DNA of 64,000 nucleotides from assembly GCF_002005105.1 (NCBI RefSeq), contig NZ_MSCV01000021.1, positions 37,876 to 101,875 of the forward strand. The letters run 5' to 3'. The notes below the pieces were generated by a model. It had not been told where the DNA came from and ran no database searches. It worked only from the letters and a program-made list of their open reading frames with translations. Shown here in pieces: positions 46,215-54,744 of the stretch. The stretch comes from Methylocaldum sp. 14B. GTDB taxonomy: Bacteria > Pseudomonadota > Gammaproteobacteria > Methylococcales > Methylococcaceae. The position numbers and the translations under genes are program-made. How positions within the stretch are numbered: the first letter of the stretch is position 1; each line of letters starts with the position of its first letter.

Positions 46215-46240
46215 CGCACCGGAAGAAAAAAGGTTCTCGA

Positions 46241-47680
46241 ATGGTTTTGAAGCAGAAGATTTTACTGGCGTTTTTTTTGGCGATCTTTCCGCTCACTGCC
46301 CTGGCCATCCCGGCTGAAGGTCAAGCTTTGGATCTGACCGGGCATTTAGTCGGCTATCTGGCGATCGCCGCGTTCGTGCTGGCTTATATCTTCGTCGTCT
46401 TGGAAGAAGTCACGGAACTCAAAAAATCCAAACCCATGATGCTGGCGGCGGCGATCATCTGGGCCGCGATCGCCGTCGTCTACAACCTGCAAGGCCAGCC
46501 GCAGCTCGCCGAAGACGCGGTGCGGACCTTGGTGCTGGATTACGGCGAACTGCTCCTGTTCCTGATCGTGTCGATCACGTACGTCAATGCGCTCGAGGAA
46601 CGGCAAGTATTCGAGGCTGTCAGGGCCTGGCTGGTCAGCAAGGGTCTCGGTTATCGCTCATTGTTTTGGATCACCGGGATTCTGGCCTTTTTCATCTCCT
46701 CCATCTCCAACAATATGACCACGGCGATGTTGATGACCGCCGTCGTAATGGCCGTCGGCAAGGATAACCCGCGCTTCGTCGCGCTGTCCTGCGTCAACAC
46801 CGTGGTCGCCGTGAATGCCGGCGGCGCATTCTGCCCTTTCGGCGACATCACGACGCTGATGGTTTGGCAACAGCATAAAGTTACTTTCTGGGGCTTTTTC
46901 GTTCTGTTCGTTCCGGCGGTCATCAATTTCGTGCTGCCCGCCGCCATCATGCATTTCGCGATACCGGACGCGCGCCCGGCGGAAATCAAGGATGTCACCA
47001 AAATGAAGCGGGGCGCCAAACGGATAGTCGCCTTGTTCCTGCTCACCATCGCGACTGCCGTGGTGTTCTCCAATATCCTGCATTTGCCCGCCGCGGTGGG
47101 AATGATGGCAGGTTTGACGTATATCCAGTTCTTCGGCTATTACCTGCACATCACCCATCGAGAAGAACCCGAGGTGCCGACCGAGCTATTGGAAAGGCAC
47201 GAGGAGGAAGAAGAGGCAGAAGCCCCACCTGGCGAAGAGCGGTTCGATATCTTCCAGAAATTGGCACAGCTGGAGTGGGACACGCTGCTTTTTTTCTACG
47301 GCGTGGTGCTGTGCGTGGGCGGACTCGATTTTCTGGGCTATTTGGGGCATGTCTCGCAGTATCTCTACGGCGAATTGGGAGCGACTCCGGCGAACATTCT
47401 GGTAGGCATCGCCTCGGCCTTCGTCGACAACATCCCGGTCATGTTCGCGATCTTGTCGATGAACCCGGATCTCTCTATGGGACAATGGCTTTTGGTAACC
47501 CTGACCGCCGGAGTCGGCGGCAGCTTGCTGTCGGTCGGCTCGGCGGCGGGCGTCGCGCTCATGGGGCAGACGCGAGGCGCCTACACGTTTCTGAGTCATT
47601 TGAAGTGGATGCCGGCGATCGCGCTCGGCTATGCGGGCAGCATCGTCGCCCACTTCTGGCTCAATGCCGCGCTGTTCTGA
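46241..47680 (+). CDS. nhaD: NhaD-type sodium/proton antiporter, copy 2
   Basis: 479 aa paralogue of the protein at 17483. Signal-like first segment, about 12 spans, and the family blocks FVVLEEVTELKKSKPMMLAA, LIVSITYVNALEERQVFEA, NNMTTAMLMTAVVMAVGKDN, AVNAGGAFCPFGDITTLMVWQ, LEWDTLLFFYGVVLCVGGLD, SAFVDNIPVMFAIL, GGSLLSVGSAAGVALMGQ. The cytoplasmic loop near 300-325 is acidic (LLERHEEEEEAEAPPGEE). It keeps the usual DNIPVMFA motif that copy 1 has lost. Preceded by the attenuator-like leader. Confidence 0.9.
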   Translation: MVLKQKILLAFFLAIFPLTALAIPAEGQALDLTGHLVGYLAIAAFVLAYIFVVLEEVTELKKSKPMMLAAAIIWAAIAVVYNLQGQPQLAEDAVRTLVLDYGELLLFLIVSITYVNALEERQVFEAVRAWLVSKGLGYRSLFWITGILAFFISSISNNMTTAMLMTAVVMAVGKDNPRFVALSCVNTVVAVNAGGAFCPFGDITTLMVWQQHKVTFWGFFVLFVPAVINFVLPAAIMHFAIPDARPAEIKDVTKMKRGAKRIVALFLLTIATAVVFSNILHLPAAVGMMAGLTYIQFFGYYLHITHREEPEVPTELLERHEEEEEAEAPPGEERFDIFQKLAQLEWDTLLFFYGVVLCVGGLDFLGYLGHVSQYLYGELGATPANILVGIASAFVDNIPVMFAILSMNPDLSMGQWLLVTLTAGVGGSLLSVGSAAGVALMGQTRGAYTFLSHLKWMPAIALGYAGSIVAHFWLNAALF

Positions 47681-47704
47681 ATGGCGTTAAGCCTACTAGT
47701 TTGC

Positions 47705-47853
47705 GTCGGGAAAGGATTCCCGACCTACTTCGCGGCACCGGTTCGTAGGTCGGCCATCCCTTGCCGACGAAGCCGTGGGCCAGGCCGTGGCGTCGGGAAA
47801 GGATTCCCGACCTACAAAGCGGCACAATCGTAGGTCGGCAATCCCTTGCCGAC
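47705..47853. repeat. Family A REP cluster 8
   Basis: Four palindromes at 47705, 47745, 47792 and 47830, between the convergent nhaD copy 2 and the membrane protein gene at 47862. Confidence 0.88.
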
Positions 47854-47861
47854 AAAGCCGT

Positions 47862-48170
47862 CTAAAAAGACGTCTCGAACGGCTTCCGGCCCTTTTTCAT
47901 CATGACCCCGTAACGGAACAGCACGGCGCAGACCGCTCCGGCCAGAATCGCCGTGACATCCATGCCGATTCCCAGCCAAAAGCCGTGTGTATGAAACGAC
48001 TCGCCCAGTAGCGAGCGGAGCACGACTTGCATCCAAAACAGGAAACCGCCGTAATAAACGATGACCCCGGCTATGGCCCAAGCCAATGCGGGCAGATTCA
48101 ACCGTTGAGCGGTTTGATAGAACCAAACCGCGATCGCCAAGATGACGATCATCGATAATGCCGCAATCAT
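47862..48170 (-). CDS. Small four-span membrane protein, paralogue A
   Basis: 102 aa: MIAALSMIVILAIAVWFYQT, LAWAIAGVIVYYGGFLFWM, a loop LRSLLGESFHT, then LGIGMDVTAILAGAVCAVLF and a basic tail RYGVMMKKGRK. It is clearly related to the protein at 50464-50742: both have I-x-VWFY(Q/R)TA-x-RLNL, (G/A)xxVYYG, LxxLLGxSF and FR(N/Y)xVM. Family unknown. Confidence 0.7.
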   Translation of the reverse strand: MIAALSMIVILAIAVWFYQTAQRLNLPALAWAIAGVIVYYGGFLFWMQVVLRSLLGESFHTHGFWLGIGMDVTAILAGAVCAVLFRYGVMMKKGRKPFETSF

Positions 48171-48412
48171 AGTTGTAGTTGCCTCCCGTTCGATTTTTTC
48201 GGCACTCTATCAAACCGGACAGCGGGCGTGAAGAAATGGAGGCGACCACCAGAGCACCCTGTGCAAAAATTTTGTGCAATCGTGTGCAGCCCTTATGTCA
48301 TCGGGTCTGGAAGAAATTGTTCTAGGCTTTTGCAGAACTTTATCCACAGATTTTGTGAATAAGTGTTTCATTAGAGTGACAGCCATCGTTGCCTCTAAAG
48401 GAATTTTTCAGA

Positions 48413-48784
48413 ATGCTCGAACTGCCTGAAGCATCGATGACCACATTGCTGGCCGACCTGCCGGAGGACTTGCCCGAGGAAAAATTCGAAGTTCTGCTGG
48501 AAACGCCGGCTTTCCGGCTGGAGCGGATTCTTTCCAAGGGACATGCCACACCGGAAGGACAATGGTACGATCAGGACTGGGACGAATGGGTGCTGCTGCT
48601 TCAAGGTCAGGCAAGACTCGCGATCGAAGGGCGGAATGGCGAAACGTTTTTGCACCCCGGCGATGCCCTTTTGCTTCCGGCCCATTGCCGTCATCGCGTA
48701 AACTGGACTCCGCCGGATACGATCACCGTATGGCTGGCTTTGCACTATGGCCGAGGCTCTACCTCGAAACCGATCACCAAATGA
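48413..48784 (+). CDS. Cupin-domain protein
   Basis: 123 aa from the ATG at 48413 (AAAGGA 11 nt upstream). Single cupin: DEWVLLLQGQARLAIEGRNG, then HPGDALLLPAHCRHRVNW with metal-type histidines, ending ITVWLALHYG. Cupin motif 1 is DQDWDEWVLLLQG, with Asp/Glu in place of the usual His pair. Function unknown; in cytosolic context probably a small-molecule enzyme or sensor. Followed after 15 nt by a second cupin gene. Confidence 0.8.
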   Translation: MLELPEASMTTLLADLPEDLPEEKFEVLLETPAFRLERILSKGHATPEGQWYDQDWDEWVLLLQGQARLAIEGRNGETFLHPGDALLLPAHCRHRVNWTPPDTITVWLALHYGRGSTSKPITK

Positions 48785-48799
48785 ATAGGAGAGTACGAG

Positions 48800-49075
48800 A
48801 TGAGCGATATCCGTATCGAAAAACAAGTCGGCGAAGACCGGCTCAAATCGTTGGGCGTACGGCAATGGCCGGTGTGGAGCAAGGAACCGTCCGAATTTCC
48901 GTGGACTTACGACGAGACCGAAACCTGCTATCTCTTGGAAGGACGCGTGATCGTGACGCCCAAAGGCGGCGACCCCGTGGAATTCGGCAAGGGCGATCTG
49001 GTGACCTTCCGGACCGGCCTGCAGTGCACCTGGAAAATCCTCGAAACCGTGCGCAAGCACTACAACTTTTCTTGA
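48800..49075 (+). CDS. Short cupin-domain protein (DUF861 type)
   Basis: 91 aa, the length of DUF861/EutQ-like cupins: VWSKEPSEFPWTYDETETCY, LLEGRVIVTPKGGDPVEFGK, GDLVTFRTGLQCTWKILETV, RKHYNF. The WPVWSKEPSEFPWTYDETE block is shared by a widespread family of unknown function. RBS AGGAGAG precedes the ATG. Probably one operon with the cupin gene upstream. Confidence 0.85.
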   Translation: MSDIRIEKQVGEDRLKSLGVRQWPVWSKEPSEFPWTYDETETCYLLEGRVIVTPKGGDPVEFGKGDLVTFRTGLQCTWKILETVRKHYNFS

Positions 49076-49159
49076 GACCGGCTCGGGAACCGATCCTGTT
49101 CGGAGCGGTCTGAAGGGCGAGCCGGTATCCGGCGAAGACATTCAAACGAGAGCAACACC

Positions 49160-49318
49160 ATGAGCAAGAAAACCAAGCGACCTCAGATCCCCCAGACCAA
49201 TCCCGTCGCCAAATATGCCGGGAAGTTCAACCGAGCCGCCACGTTCCGCGACGGCCGCACCTATACCCGCAAGCTCAAACACAAAGGCCAGGAGCCTTTT
49301 CCGATCCGCGCCGCCTGA
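49160..49318 (+). CDS. Small basic protein of unknown function (52 aa)
   Basis: MSKKTKRPQIPQTNPVAKYA, GKFNRAATFRDGRTYTRKLK, HKGQEPFPIRAA. Highly basic and free of Cys and Trp. The layout (basic N-terminus, NPVAKYA, KFNRA, then RKxKHKGQEPFP) matches a conserved small proteobacterial family of unknown role, possibly RNA or ribosome associated. RBS weak (GAGAGCAACACC). A 15-bp hairpin overlaps the stop codon. Confidence 0.7.
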   Translation: MSKKTKRPQIPQTNPVAKYAGKFNRAATFRDGRTYTRKLKHKGQEPFPIRAA

Positions 49319-49331
49319 TCGGAAAAGGCTC
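49292..49331. terminator. Perfect 15-bp hairpin across a stop codon
   Basis: GAGCCTTTTCCGATC (49292-49306) and GATCGGAAAAGGCTC (49317-49331) pair perfectly around a 10-nt loop that includes the start of the TGA codon. The left arm encodes the C-terminal EPFPI of the 52-aa protein. Probably a transcription stop or 3'-end protector. Confidence 0.6.
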
Positions 49332-49350
49332 TTGGATGGAGAAACAGCAC

Positions 49351-49459
49351 GTCGGGAATCCCTTCCCGACCGACCGGCTGACACGGCCGTAGGTCGGCAA
49401 TCCCTTGCCGACAAAGCCGCTGGCCCGGCCATGGCGTCGGGAAAGAATTCCCGACCTAC
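49351..49459. repeat. Family A REP cluster 9
   Basis: A truncated palindrome (GTCGGGAATCCCTTCCCGAC, 49351-49370), then a pair at 49389-49412 and 49436-49459. Confidence 0.8.
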
Positions 49460-49507
49460 CGAGTAACACCGATCGATCGGTCGAGCGGCAAGGCGACCGA
49501 ACGTTGC

Positions 49508-49702
49508 CATGGTGGGTTACGGCGCACGCGAAGCATCGTGTTCTACGGCCAGCCTATACCGGAGTGCGCCTAACCCACCCTACGAAATCCCGGTTTCCGT
49601 CGTTACACCAAAGCGAAAAATGACCCGTGGTAGGGCGGGTTAGGTGCGCCGTCACGCAACCTGCGTGTAGCCCAGCGAGTCAGGCGCGCACCGTAACCCG
49701 CC
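49508..49702. repeat. Family B-related palindromic repeats
   Basis: ATGGTGGGTTACGGCGCACG ... CGCCTAACCCACCCTAC (49508-49582) and GTAGGGCGGGTTAGGTGCGC ... GCACCGTAACCCGCC (49630-49702). Both are variants with a GCGC inner arm, unlike the other three loci. No gene lies in 49319-49780 apart from these repeats. Confidence 0.7.
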
Positions 49703-49780
49703 AAACGAGCGGCAAGGCCACCAAGGAAAAAAGCGCATGGAACATTACTCGCGCTCCCGTCCCTGTGGAAACTTTTCCTC

Positions 49781-50467
49781 TCATCCGGTTGTTTCGAGCA
49801 ACTGGGCCAGATCCAGCAAGCTAGGAAAGCTGAGCGCCGCCCATTTCGACAGTTTCCGGCGGATTTCGTGGCGCCGTTGAATCAGAACCGGAACGGTTCC
49901 CGCCGCACGGGCCGCTTCCAAGCCGGTTTCCGAGTCCTCCAGCACCAGGCATAGGCCCGGCGGAACATTCAAACGCCTCGCCGCATCGAGAAAGAGGTCG
50001 GGCGCCGGTTTCCCCCGTTCGACCTGGTCGCGGGTCACGACGACCTGAAAGGTCTTTTCCATACCCGACAGCCGCAGGCACTCCCATGCGTACGGGCCGT
50101 CGCTGTTGGTAGCCAGCGCATAGGGGATCGCCCGGTGTCGCAGAATAGCGAGCAGCTCTTTCAGGCCCGACATCGGCCCTATGCCGTGTTCGTCGAGATA
50201 GCGCCGCCAGTGCCGTTCGGCGGATTCATGAAACGACCTGCGATCGAACGCATCGCCAAGTGCAGTCTTAAGCGCCCGTTCCACGTCATCGGCATGGCGG
50301 CCGAACAACCCAAGGCAGAATTCTTCGCTCAGATCGAAGCCCAGATCGGCCGCCGCCGAACGCCAGGCGTGGCAATAAGTCGATTCGGTGTCCAGGGCCA
50401 GACCGTCCATGTCAAGAATGACCGCCCGGAAATCGGGAAGCGCCGACCGCGCACGGGCAAAAGTCAT
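49781..50467 (-). CDS. HAD-family phosphatase, beta-phosphoglucomutase-like
   Basis: 228 aa from the ATG at 50467, which overlaps the preceding stop by ATGA; the open frame beyond is a shadow. HAD motif I ILDMDGLALDTE (D19, D21), cap domain 30-95, motif II YALATNSDG, motif III Lys in RGKPAPDLFLDAA, motif IV VLEDSETGLEAARAAG. Subfamily IA, acting on a sugar phosphate or similar. Coupled to the small membrane protein gene upstream. Confidence 0.88.
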   Translation of the reverse strand: MTFARARSALPDFRAVILDMDGLALDTESTYCHAWRSAAADLGFDLSEEFCLGLFGRHADDVERALKTALGDAFDRRSFHESAERHWRRYLDEHGIGPMSGLKELLAILRHRAIPYALATNSDGPYAWECLRLSGMEKTFQVVVTRDQVERGKPAPDLFLDAARRLNVPPGLCLVLEDSETGLEAARAAGTVPVLIQRRHEIRRKLSKWAALSFPSLLDLAQLLETTG

Positions 50468-50742
50468 CGGGCCTGCTTGAGCATGACCAGGTTGCGAAAC
50501 AGCGCAGCGCCCAAAGCGCCGAGCAGGGCGCCCGACACCTCCATCATGATGCCGGCGGTCGCGCTGTAATACGTGAATGACCCGCCCAGCAAAGGCTTGA
50601 GGATAGCGTACATCCAGATCGCCTTGATCCCGTAGTAGACGATCAAAGCGCCGACGATCCATTGCAGCACGTTGAGGTTGAGACGCAGCGCCGTGCGATA
50701 AAACCATATGCAAACCAGCACCGAAATGACGCCACCGATCAT
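50464..50742 (-). CDS. Small membrane protein, paralogue B
   Basis: 92 aa: GGVISVLVCIWFYRTALRLN, LQWIVGALIVYYGIKAIWMY, LKPLLGGSFTYYSATAGIMM and GALLGALGAALFRNLVMLKQ. Same pattern as paralogue A at 47862-48170. Coupled by ATGA to the HAD phosphatase downstream. Function unknown. Confidence 0.7.
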   Translation of the reverse strand: MIGGVISVLVCIWFYRTALRLNLNVLQWIVGALIVYYGIKAIWMYAILKPLLGGSFTYYSATAGIMMEVSGALLGALGAALFRNLVMLKQAR

Positions 50743-50872
50743 AGTTTTCTCCTCCGAGTTCGTGAAAACCCCCCGTGCGACGGTTCTTTCGCGATCTCTA
50801 TATATCGATAATTGGTTTAAGGGATGCAGGGGCGGAAATGTAACAAACGCAATGACGTTTGCCTATTCGGAT

Positions 50873-51835
50873 TCAGGAGGTTCGCCGCTCGGACACCACC
50901 TTGATATATTCCCCCGCAGCTTCTCGGCTGGAGCCCACTACGATGCGCCGCTGCCCCGAGTGCGATTCTTCCAGCAGACCCGAAATCTCGACGGTTTCTC
51001 CGGTCAGGGCCTGGCCCGCATAGGTGTGGGTAAAACTGACCGCTTCCGTGAGCTCGGGATGCGTCAATCGGTACACGGCCGGATAGTCGAACGCGTATGC
51101 CGCATCCGCTATTTGGGTCCGAAGCAGGATCGGCCCCAACTTGCGGACGGGGCCCGATGCTTTGGACGGTAGTTCGTCCACCAATGTGATATCGAACTTC
51201 GTCCCGTCGATCAGCGCCTTGTTCAACTTGCGCCGCTCGTGCCAGAGAAATTCCTCGAACGTGAGCGCACAACCGCGCCGGTCATAGGCGTCGCGCCATG
51301 CCGCATTGTCCAGGTCTTGCAGTTCTCCGGCCTCGATCAAGCGTCCGACGATCTCGCGAGCCTCGAAAAACGCTTCACGTCCGTAGATGACGAAATCGAG
51401 ATCGGACTTCCGCGTTTGCGCGCCGATCAACAAAGAGCCGGTCAAACCGACCCGGCCCAAGTCCAGCCCGCAGGCACCGAATTTTTGCAGCAATCGAATC
51501 GCTTTCCGCTCGATTTCGTCTCGTGGCACCGAGTTCAGCAAATCTTGCACGCGATCCCGCGGTCGGAGATGGCGGCGTATGTTTTCCTGCGGCACGGCAT
51601 GAAGTCGTGCGTCCAGCCGCTTCGACGAAAACAGATACCGGGGCGCCCGAGCTTGCAGGTAAGCATTGGCTTCGTCAGTGCCCATTTTGGCGAGCTTTCC
51701 TCCGATCGGCGCGTATCGGAGAAAACAGAGCACGCGATCATCCTCGAGCATCCCGTCCACGACGGCGAAAATCAGCCCTTCGTGGGTTTCGATGAAATCG
51801 CGCGGCTGATAAATGTCGGCAGGTTTTGGATTCAT
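50873..51835 (-). CDS. Nucleotidyltransferase-domain protein
   Basis: 320 aa from the ATG at 51835; a GTG at 51841 is an alternative. Residues 125-160 hold a pol-beta nucleotidyltransferase motif, VGLTGSLLIGAQTRKSDLDFVIYG (GS and DxD). The N-terminal part (FIETHEGLIFAVVDGMLEDD, RVLCFLRYAPIGGKL) and the C-terminal part (VSFTHTYAGQALTGETVEIS) are of unknown function; similar proteins occur in archaea and scattered bacteria. Downstream of cca with a gap of a few nt, so probably co-transcribed, which hints at a role with nucleotides or tRNA. Confidence 0.7.
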   Translation of the reverse strand: MNPKPADIYQPRDFIETHEGLIFAVVDGMLEDDRVLCFLRYAPIGGKLAKMGTDEANAYLQARAPRYLFSSKRLDARLHAVPQENIRRHLRPRDRVQDLLNSVPRDEIERKAIRLLQKFGACGLDLGRVGLTGSLLIGAQTRKSDLDFVIYGREAFFEAREIVGRLIEAGELQDLDNAAWRDAYDRRGCALTFEEFLWHERRKLNKALIDGTKFDITLVDELPSKASGPVRKLGPILLRTQIADAAYAFDYPAVYRLTHPELTEAVSFTHTYAGQALTGETVEISGLLEESHSGQRRIVVGSSREAAGEYIKVVSERRTS

Positions 51836-51842
51836 TGCCACG

Positions 51843-53093
51843 CTACATTCGACCGGAATTTCGGCTTTCCAAAAATTGCCGCCGACACGACGTCACGGCG
51901 TCGATCCGCTGCCGGCGCAGCTCTCGGCCCAGACTCTCTCCTTTGAATCCTTTCTCCAACAGCGGTTGAACCGGAATCGCCAGAGCTGTTTCCCGCGCCG
52001 TCCGCAGCCATTCGGCTTGCGGATAAGGCCGATTCTCGAAACCGGGGCGGCCCTTGGCATCGGCTTCGCAGGCGAGAAGAAAACCCTCCAGGGAGGCGTG
52101 GGCTCGGAGCGCATCGAGCCGCTGCAACAAATCCACCACGGTCGCGGGGCGCAGTTCGAGCGCCCGGTGACAATGGCCGTGGTAGCGCATCACTTTTTCA
52201 GCCAGCTTGCGGTAGGCATTGGGCACCTTCAGCCGCAGGCAAAGGTTCTCCAATGCGCCAAGCCCGAGTTTTTCGTGGCCGTGGTGCTTCGGCCACAATT
52301 CCTTGGGCGTCAGTCCTTTGCCCAAGTCGTGAGTCAGGGCGGCGAAACGCACTACCGGGTCGGGACTCAGCCGGACCGCCTGGTCGAGGACCAGCAAGGT
52401 ATGAATACCGGTGTCGATCTCCGGATGATGCTCGGCGGGCTGCGGGACACCGAACAGCCGGTCGATTTCCGGGCACAGCCTGGCCAATGCGCCGCACTCC
52501 CGCAGGACCTCGAAAAAAGCTCTGGGAGTCGGCTCGGACAGGGCACGGGCGAGTTCCGCCCAAACCCTCTCCGGCACCAGAGCGTCCACTTCGCCGGTGG
52601 CCACCATGCTCCGCATCAGATCGGACGTTTCCGCCGCCACCCGAAAACCGAGCTGCGCGAAACGGGCAGCGAAGCGGGCCACTCGGAGGATGCGCACCGG
52701 GTCTTCGCCGAATGCCGGCGAAACATGGCGCAGAATCCGGTCCTTGAGATCCCGTGCGCCGCCATAGGGATCGACGAGCCGGCCTTCCTCGTCCAGGGCC
52801 ATGGCGTTGATGGTCAGGTCGCGGCGGAGCAGATCCTGTTCCAGCGTCACGTCCGGCTCGGCATGAACGACGAAGCCTCGGTAGCCCGGCGCGGTTTTCC
52901 GCTCCGTGCGGGCGAGCGCGTATTCATCACGGGTCTCTGGATGCAAGAACACGGGAAAGTCCTTGCCGACCGGTTTAAAACCTCGGGCAATCATGCTTTC
53001 CGGCGTTTCGCCCACGACCACCCAGTCACGTTCCTCCACCGGTCGCCCGAGCAGGCTATCCCTTACGGCGCCGCCGACAAGATAAGTTTTCAT
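51843..53093 (-). CDS. cca: CCA tRNA nucleotidyltransferase with HD domain
   Basis: 416 aa bacterial-type multifunctional CCA enzyme. [15 protein letters not shown] and ERDWVVVG (nucleotide-binding and DxD-like), [36 protein letters not shown], and an HD phosphohydrolase domain ([40 protein letters not shown]). Adds CCA to tRNA 3' ends and has 2'-phosphodiesterase and phosphatase activities. Length and motifs complete. Confidence 0.95.
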   Translation of the reverse strand: MKTYLVGGAVRDSLLGRPVEERDWVVVGETPESMIARGFKPVGKDFPVFLHPETRDEYALARTERKTAPGYRGFVVHAEPDVTLEQDLLRRDLTINAMALDEEGRLVDPYGGARDLKDRILRHVSPAFGEDPVRILRVARFAARFAQLGFRVAAETSDLMRSMVATGEVDALVPERVWAELARALSEPTPRAFFEVLRECGALARLCPEIDRLFGVPQPAEHHPEIDTGIHTLLVLDQAVRLSPDPVVRFAALTHDLGKGLTPKELWPKHHGHEKLGLGALENLCLRLKVPNAYRKLAEKVMRYHGHCHRALELRPATVVDLLQRLDALRAHASLEGFLLACEADAKGRPGFENRPYPQAEWLRTARETALAIPVQPLLEKGFKGESLGRELRRQRIDAVTSCRRQFLESRNSGRM

Positions 53094-53161
53094 GGGTTTT
53101 TAGCTTGGACCCCGGTTCCTGTTAGCATACGGCCCCTATTTTAAACGCGGATGAGCAGCGC

Positions 53162-53968
53162 ATGTGGGAAGAACTGGGACTGTACCTGGCTTTCGGCAGC
53201 CTGGCCGGCGTGTTGTCCGGCTTGTTCGGGATCGGCGGAGGGGTCGTGATCGTGCCGTTTCTGGTCTGGTTTTTTTCAATACGGGGCTTTCCACCGAATT
53301 CCGTCATGATCATGGCGGTGGCGACTTCGCTTGCTACCATCGTGGTCACGTCCATTTCAGCGGTTTATGCGCATCATCGCCTCGGTGCGGTACGCTGGCA
53401 TACGGTGTTCCGGCTGGCACCCGGCGTACTGATCGGCTCCATCCTCGGTTCGATCATCGCCGACCGATTGCCGGCACATTGGTTTAAACTGATTTTCGCG
53501 CTTTTTCTGCTTTATGTTGCCGCTCGTCTTCTAATCGATGTGAAGACTAAAAGCGATCAAAGTCGAACACCAAGCGGGTGGCTATATTCAGCCGCCGGCT
53601 TAGGGATAGGCGCGGTTTCTTCCATCCTCGGGATAGGTGGCGGGACACTGAGCGTGCCCTTTCTCGTCAAATGCCGTTTTCCGATCCGAAACGCCGTCGC
53701 CATCTCCAGCGCCTGCGGTTTTCCCATAGCGGTCGCAGGCTCCCTGACCTATATTGCCCTGGGTTGGGAAAAACCAGTGTTGCCGGCTTGGAGTCTAGGC
53801 TATGTTTACCTGCCCGCCTTTGCCGGCATCGTGGCGACCAGTATTCCGTTCGCGCCGCTCGGCGCTGAACTCGCGCATCGGCTACCGACGCGGAAACTCA
53901 GGCGAATGTTCGCGATCGTCGTACTGATCGTGGGAGTCAAACTGTTTTGGCAGGCCATTCAACCCTGA
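53162..53968 (+). CDS. TauE/SafE family sulfite exporter
   Basis: 268 aa, eight spans, inner membrane. The two repeats begin GSLAGVLSGLFGIGGGVVIV and AAGLGIGAVSSILGIGGGTL, the family's GIGGG loops. LAPGVLIGSILGSIIADRLP and YVYLPAFAGIVATSIPFAPL follow. The family exports small organic sulfonates or sulfite; the exact substrate is unknown. Confidence 0.88.
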   Translation: MWEELGLYLAFGSLAGVLSGLFGIGGGVVIVPFLVWFFSIRGFPPNSVMIMAVATSLATIVVTSISAVYAHHRLGAVRWHTVFRLAPGVLIGSILGSIIADRLPAHWFKLIFALFLLYVAARLLIDVKTKSDQSRTPSGWLYSAAGLGIGAVSSILGIGGGTLSVPFLVKCRFPIRNAVAISSACGFPIAVAGSLTYIALGWEKPVLPAWSLGYVYLPAFAGIVATSIPFAPLGAELAHRLPTRKLRRMFAIVVLIVGVKLFWQAIQP

Positions 53969-53985
53969 ATCTGAATTTAAGTGCC

Positions 53986-54044
53986 GTAGGTCGGCCATCC
54001 TTTGCCAACAAATCCGCTGCGTCGGGAAGGGATTTCCGACCTAC
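53986..54044. repeat. Family A REPIN cluster 10
   Basis: A slightly degraded palindrome at 53986-54009 and its partner at 54021-54044, with a short 11-nt spacer. It ends 15 nt before the next ATG, so the REP arm forms part of the leader of the SelW-like gene. Confidence 0.75.
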
Positions 54045-54059
54045 AAAGAGAGAGAAACT

Positions 54060-54347
54060 ATGACCGCAAAACCCCGCATCGAAATCGAATACTGCACTCA
54101 ATGCCGCTGGCTGCTGCGCGCAGCCTGGCTGGCGCAGGAACTTCTGACCACGTTCGAGGAGGAGATCGGCGAAGTGGCGCTGATTCCCGGCACGGGCGGA
54201 GTATTCGAAGTGCGCCACGGGAACACGGTGCTATGGTCCCGAAAGGAAGAAGGACGCTTCCCCGAAGCGAAAGAGCTTAAACAGCGGGTAAGGGATGAAA
54301 TCGTGCCGGGAAAAGACCTCGGCCATTCAGATAAGGAGAAAAAATAG
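54060..54347 (+). CDS. SelT/SelW/SelH-family (Rdx) protein
   Basis: 95 aa, thioredoxin-like Rdx family. IEYCTQCRWLLRAAWLAQEL carries C12-x2-C15, the CxxC form of the selenoprotein W CxxU site. EVALIPGTGGVFEVRHGNTV and SRKEEGRFPEAKELKQRVRD complete the fold. Probably a cytosolic redox protein. RBS AGAGAGAA precedes the ATG, directly beside a REPIN. Confidence 0.88.
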   Translation: MTAKPRIEIEYCTQCRWLLRAAWLAQELLTTFEEEIGEVALIPGTGGVFEVRHGNTVLWSRKEEGRFPEAKELKQRVRDEIVPGKDLGHSDKEKK

Positions 54348-54744
54348 GCTCCCGTAACAACATCCGCAAACGATACCTAACCGGAAACACGAGAAACTAC
54401 GTCTAATGTTTCGCTCCAAATATTTCCGGGACTGAAAGCGCCGGCAAGATTTTCAGCAATGTCTCCTAAAGGGCTCTTGTTCAAGTATGCAAAGGGAGAC
54501 ATGGCTGGACAAACATAACAAAGTCACAAAGTACACTACACTTCTTCAAGAAATCACAATTGTGTGACAGCCGTCATACAACGTTCGATCCGGACACACT
54601 AGATTTAGGCGTATCCGGAGCTCGGAGCTCCACTCCCTTTTCTCGATAAAGTCGCAGGCTATCGCCACGACAGCTCCCAGGGTGATCGGCGCCGCCGACG
54701 GATGGATTTTCAAGACACGGGAATAGTTTTCAAAGGTGCTTCAA
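54348..54744 (+). promoter_or_regulatory. Upstream region of the minor pilin operon
   Basis: 397 bp without a gene. It contains a Crp/Vfr-like palindrome at 54563-54578 (TGTGA-CAGCCG-TCATA), flanked by AT-rich sequence, and an RBS AAAGGTG before fimT. No sigma-54 motif is seen. Confidence 0.4.
54563..54578. promoter_or_regulatory. Putative Crp/Vfr-type binding site
   Basis: TGTGA-N6-TCATA matches nine of ten bases of the Crp consensus TGTGA-N6-TCACA. It lies about 165 bp before fimT; a Crp/Fnr gene is at 44973. Confidence 0.4.

Noticed and set aside
51813..53144. 443-codon plus frame
   Set aside because: Antisense shadow of cca, whose motifs are complete.
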